Made by a program: the position numbers and the translations under genes. Source: Sphagnum magellanicum (Eukaryota; Streptophyta; Sphagnopsida; Sphagnales; Sphagnaceae). From it: a DNA stretch of 64,000 nucleotides. The notes below the pieces were generated by a model that was not told where the DNA came from, did not search any database, and saw only the letters and a program-made list of their open reading frames with translations. Below are positions 60,429 to 64,000 of this stretch, piece by piece; within the stretch, counting starts at the first letter, position 1; each line of letters begins with the position of its first letter. The stretch lies in NCBI GenBank assembly GCA_021904315.1, contig CM038914.1, positions 6,076,001 through 6,140,000 of the forward strand, read 5' to 3'.

Positions 60429-60690
60429 GGTCAGACCCAACTTGCCGATTACATCAGGTAATGGCCAATGGTCAGACCCAGCTTGCCGATTACATCAGGT
60501 AATGGCCAATGGTCAGACCCAGCTTGCCGATTACATCAGGTAATGGCCAATGTTGGTCAGACCCAGCTTGCCGATTACATCAGGTAATGGCCAATGTTGG
60601 TCAGACCCATTGATGCCGATTATGTCAGGTAATGCCCATTGGTCAGACCCAGCGTGCCGATTACATCAAGTAATGGCCATTGGTCAGACT
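60429..60690. repeat. Seven-copy minisatellite, period 41-44 bp
   Basis: Units start at 60429, 60470, 60511, 60555, 60599, 60641 and 60682, reading GGTCAGACCCAGCTTGCCGA then TTACATCAGGTAATGGCCAA. The three-base length steps come from an extra GTT after CCAAT. Weaker, diverged units precede it from about 60365. The array is distinct from, but only about 140 bp beyond, the 67-69 bp array. Confidence 0.88.
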
Positions 60691-62430
60691 AGGTGAGCTT
60701 GCGACCACCCATGCCTGCCTGGCTCACTCGCTCACTCCCTCCCTCTTTCACTCAGCTAGGTCCTCCCCATGGCCATTCACCCAGTTACAAATATGGATGT
60801 GATCACAAGTAGAGAGAGGAAAGGAGGCATCATGCAACAAGAAGCCCAAATGTCCAAGAGCCCACCCAATTGGGGTGTGTATGAGTAAAAAGCACACCCA
60901 ACAAATGATCATGTTAGTTGGGGAGTAGTAGTAGTAGTAGTTCTGACATAATGTTTTGGTATTACATATAGTAAAGGACGTCGGGATGTGAAGCATCATT
61001 TCATCCATCTGTCCTGTCATCCATTTGTCCATTCGTCTGGTCATCCATTCATCTCTTCATGGTTTGTTTACTCCGACGGGGCGAAGAAAGAGTGGAATAC
61101 AGCCGCGACGCAGCGGAGAATAATATATATTAGTGTTGTAAATTTTTCCAATATTCTAAATAAAATTTCAAAAAAAGAAAAGAAAAGAAAAGAAAAGCCC
61201 AACCCAACTCTTTCGGTTGTTGAGAAAGAGAGAGTTCTGACATAATGTTTTGGTATATAAAATAATATATAGGGCAGTGGCTGCTAGCTCAGAAAGCCAA
61301 TCATGAGGCTTTCACAAACAGAATCCCCCTCTACCTATTTATCACCTACTTGACAATCAGAGGTTCCAAAAAAAGCTTGGCAAATTGCAATCATTCATTC
61401 CATGGCCTCATGATAGGTATACACCATACACACTATGCATACCATTTAGGTAGGTTAGCTGTCTGCATTAGTAGTAGTAGTAGTAGTAGTAGTAGGCTAG
61501 GGTGATGAATCAGCACCTACAATGGGACCTTCACCTTCTTTGAGTGTGGCCTGGCCCATTTGTTGTGGTTTTTTTTTTTTGGTTTTTCCTCCTCAATTTC
61601 GTGATGTTGTAACTTGTAACCAAACTGGAGATGATCCACAAGAAGATTTAGCCACATTTGATTACTGATTATGGATGGGAAGAGTCAGCCAATACGCCAA
61701 TGTCAAACCAGTTGTCCACTCAATAGGGGTTCATCGACAACTGAGTCATAATGGGCCTCTTGGGGATGGCGCACTAGTGGGTCGTTGGTTCACTCTATGT
61801 GTAGATTATTATTTATCCAAGTCTCAATTCCATGTGAATGTTGTTTTTTGTTCCCAAAGATCATTTTATTATAAATAAAATAAAATAAAAAATCAATACT
61901 TGAGCTTCACATTGTTGTGAATGTAAATCTTCTGACATACAATTGAGCTTTTCATCGACAGCACTCAGATTTGTCTATCTAGGGGCATAGGGACTTATAT
62001 GTGATATTATGGAACATGCATGAGGATTGTGTAAATAAACTGAAAACAAGGATGTAAATACTAGAGTGACAATCAATTGATTAAAAAAATGATTTTATTT
62101 TTTGAGAAATAAGTTCCATTCAAATGAAAATATTAAACAAGGTTTTTTTTCCCAAATTTCTCAAGTAGGTGCACTGACTAGGATCCTTACCATTAATTAG
62201 CAATAAATCGTGACTGTCCTAGTGGATAAGCAGATTTTTTTGGAATCCTGCCTAATTCTCATGACCTGTGATAACACATTGTTTAAATTCGATGACTTCT
62301 AACTTTTTTTTTTCTCAAGATATGGCAATTTAAAAAAACAATTCTCAAAATTTCCTTTATTAGATTCACCAGCCCTTTTCTTTTGTCATCAAGTGACAAA
62401 AATTCGCCACAAAAAACCAAAAAAAAACCT
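60691..62430. other. Intergenic DNA with GTA microsatellites
   Basis: (GTA)n runs lie at about 60927-60941 and 61471-61495, and an AAAAG run at 61175-61197. Two copies of AGTTCTGACATAATGTTTTGGTAT (at about 60940 and 61234) form a direct repeat about 294 bp apart. No gene is supported. Confidence 0.5.
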
Positions 62431-62439
62431 GATATTGAA

Positions 62440-62560
62440 TAACATTGCATGCAACTTTGAATTGAATTAAAATACATTGGATGAATTTTTAATTCAATTG
62501 GATTCAAATTCAATTTAGTTGAAAAAAAAAAGATACAAATTATATATATATATATATATA
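62440..62560 (-). repeat. GAATT-rich family E copy 2 and TA microsatellite
   Basis: The reverse complement aligns with 5161-5345 (caatgtattt, ttcaattcaa, gcatgcaatgt). It includes an imperfect inverted repeat of GAATTGAATTAAAAT and ATTTTTAATTCAATT around 62458-62501. A (TA)n run follows at 62540-62560. Confidence 0.5.
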
Positions 62561-62699
62561 GATTGTGATGTTGAAATAAATAAATGAATGAATGAATAAT
62601 TGAAAAGATATAGATTTGAAAGAAAAATACCTTTCCATTCTTCTTTACTTAAAGAGTTTTGAAATAATTGAGGACATATGGTTCTTTAATTTTGCCCAT

Positions 62700-62860
62700 T
62701 GCATTCCTGTCCAATAGCTAACCACGTGGTTAGTTATGTATTAACCATAGATGTGCACATACCTAGCTACCTAGTGGCCACCAAGTGCCTTAGCAATGGG
62801 CCTCATTGTTCCGTCAACCTTGTGTCTCCTTGCACTTCTGGTTTCCATTCCTCTTCTCTC
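62700..62860 (-). repeat. Dispersed repeat family C, copy 3 (inverted, partial)
   Basis: The order CCTGTCCAATAGCTAACCAC, GTGGTTAG, ACATACCTAGCTACCTAGTG and GCCACCAAGTGCCTTA matches the reverse complement of 40755-40855. Non-coding. Families E and C are neighbours both here and at 5.2-5.7 kb, in inverted overall orientation, so they may be parts of one longer element. Confidence 0.55.
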
Positions 62861-63083
62861 CAAAAACAAATCCTCAAGTGGAGTGGGTTTTGTTGCATAT
62901 TTTAAAAATCACATGCCAAAAAAACTAGTTAATTTGGTCAATTATTTGGATGAAAGATTCACAACAGAAACCTTTGTCCACACCAAATAATTATCTTTCA
63001 TTTTAGATTCCTTCAAAATTACTTTAGCTCAGCCTTTTTATATATATTGGTGAAGTCTTGCCAAAAAGTGAAAAAAAAAAAAA

Positions 63084-63470
63084 ATTAAAATTGCAAAAAT
63101 GGATTGATTTTGGAGGTTTTCTCTATTGCCAGAAGTGAGAAAAAAAGAAACAAACAATCACCAAATTTCTATATTTGGTTTCAATTGTGTAGTCATAAAT
63201 ATAAAAGGATAATGATAGATATTTGGTTTATAGCCACATTTGGCTAAATCTTCCTAGGGATGATGGCCATGTTTTGTAAAAAATGAATTGATTTTTGGAG
63301 GTTTCTGTTGCCAGAAGTGAGAAAAAAAAGAAATAAAAAATCACCCAGATTTCCATATTTGGTTTCAATTGTGTGGCCATAAATATAAAAGGTTAATTAA
63401 TTAAAGATATTTGATTTATAGCCAGATGTGGCTAAATCTTCCTAGGGATGATGGCCATGTTTTCTATGTT
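63084..63470 (+). repeat. Tandem duplication of about 185 bp, family D related
   Basis: The two halves (about 63095-63275 and 63283-63468) share TTGATTTTGGAGGTTT, TTGCCAGAAGTGAGAAAAAA, ATATTTGGTTTCAATTGTGT, CATAAATATAAAAGG and GGCTAAATCTTCCTAGGGATGATGGCCATG in order. The last block is the family D word set. Confidence 0.85.
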
Positions 63471-63854
63471 TTTCCTATGGGATAATTGCCACTTAGGTAG
63501 GCTACATAAAAAAAAATTCCTAGAAAAAAAGGACTAGGCTACTTTGAAGGCTTGGATTAAAAGATTGACAACCCATTTGACCTTTGAATACTTCCTTGAT
63601 GATTGCACATGGATGAGAGAGACATGGGTTGAGTTGGGAGAGGAAAGTGTAACCGACTTCTGCACACTGATCATTTTGTAGGTATTACTACTTTTAAAAG
63701 TTCTGAAATTCTTAAGAACAAAATCAACTGACAAGCTCAAAGGCTACCTAACATGGTCCAAACCAGGTATCAAATCATCATTTCACAATTGGTACGTGAC
63801 CCAGTCTAGGCCAATTTAGGTGCATTTTGGAGGTTGCATTGAGTGTTTTTTGTA

Positions 63855-64000
63855 GGCCTTGCCTACTACCAAAGCAACGATATATTGTGTTTGGACTCAC
63901 TATAGAGTTATAGTAGCTTAAGGGATTTTGGCCCCTAGGTAATAATAATAGGTCTATTTTTATATGAGGATTTTTGACAGATGATATTTTGACTTGTGGT
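63855..64000 (+). mobile_element. Dispersed repeat family A, copy 3 (cut by window end)
   Basis: Starts with GGCCTTGCC at 63855 and continues with GTTTGGACTCACTATAGAGT, TATAGTAGCTTAAGGGATTT, CCTAGGTAATAATA and TATTTTTATATGAGGATT, as in the copies at 5921 and 58826. The right half lies beyond the window. Confidence 0.7.

Noticed and set aside
59872..60690. CRISPR array
   Set aside because: Units are directly adjacent, vary along their whole length and have no constant repeat/unique spacer alternation; the host is a plant.

Overview
This is nuclear DNA of a land plant. It is AT-rich and gene-poor: four spliced protein-coding genes with GT-AG introns (one GC-AG), long AT-rich intergenic stretches, many decayed repeats and a dead transposon. 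The gene products are plant types: a xyloglucan xylosyltransferase, a plant plasma-membrane MscS-like channel and a plant-type sphingoid-base kinase. Low gene density and the style of the hAT remnant suggest a seed-free lineage (moss, other bryophyte, lycophyte or fern). That placement is inference and cannot be settled from this window.

Layout. 1-10.5 kb: degenerate TTAACC/CCTACC simple repeats, two tRNA-like SINE heads, and copies of several dispersed repeat families. 10.5-13.7 kb: promoter and two-exon gene for a GT34 xyloglucan 6-xylosyltransferase (+). 18.3-22.2 kb: nine-exon gene for a UBE2J/UBC32-34-type tail-anchored ER ubiquitin-conjugating enzyme (+). 23.9-28.8 kb: five-exon gene for an MSL10-like mechanosensitive channel (-), convergent with the E2 gene, with an unusually long N-terminal cytosolic region. 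30.06-31.58 kb: a minisatellite of about 21 units just upstream of that gene. 32.3-33.8 kb: a third tRNA-like head inside simple-repeat arrays. 34.5-36.6 kb: an almost full-length but broken hAT/DUF4371-type transposase pseudogene (-). 42.7-47.2 kb: eight-exon gene for an LCBK1-like sphingoid long-chain-base kinase (-), including a GC-AG intron and a 38-bp exon encoding the GGDG motif. 49-64 kb: repeats only, including GGGCAG arrays, a 33-bp tandem array, two minisatellites at 59.9-60.7 kb and more dispersed repeat copies.

The four genes are independent transcription units, not a cluster. They serve cell-wall synthesis, ER-associated degradation, membrane-tension sensing and sphingolipid signalling. 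All four exon models keep frame across every junction and give lengths close to the family norm, apart from the long channel N-terminus. I found no strong candidate for a wholly new biological system. The most unusual items are the tRNA-like cassettes, the minisatellite at the channel gene, the dispersed repeat families, the GC-AG intron and the channel's N-terminal extension.
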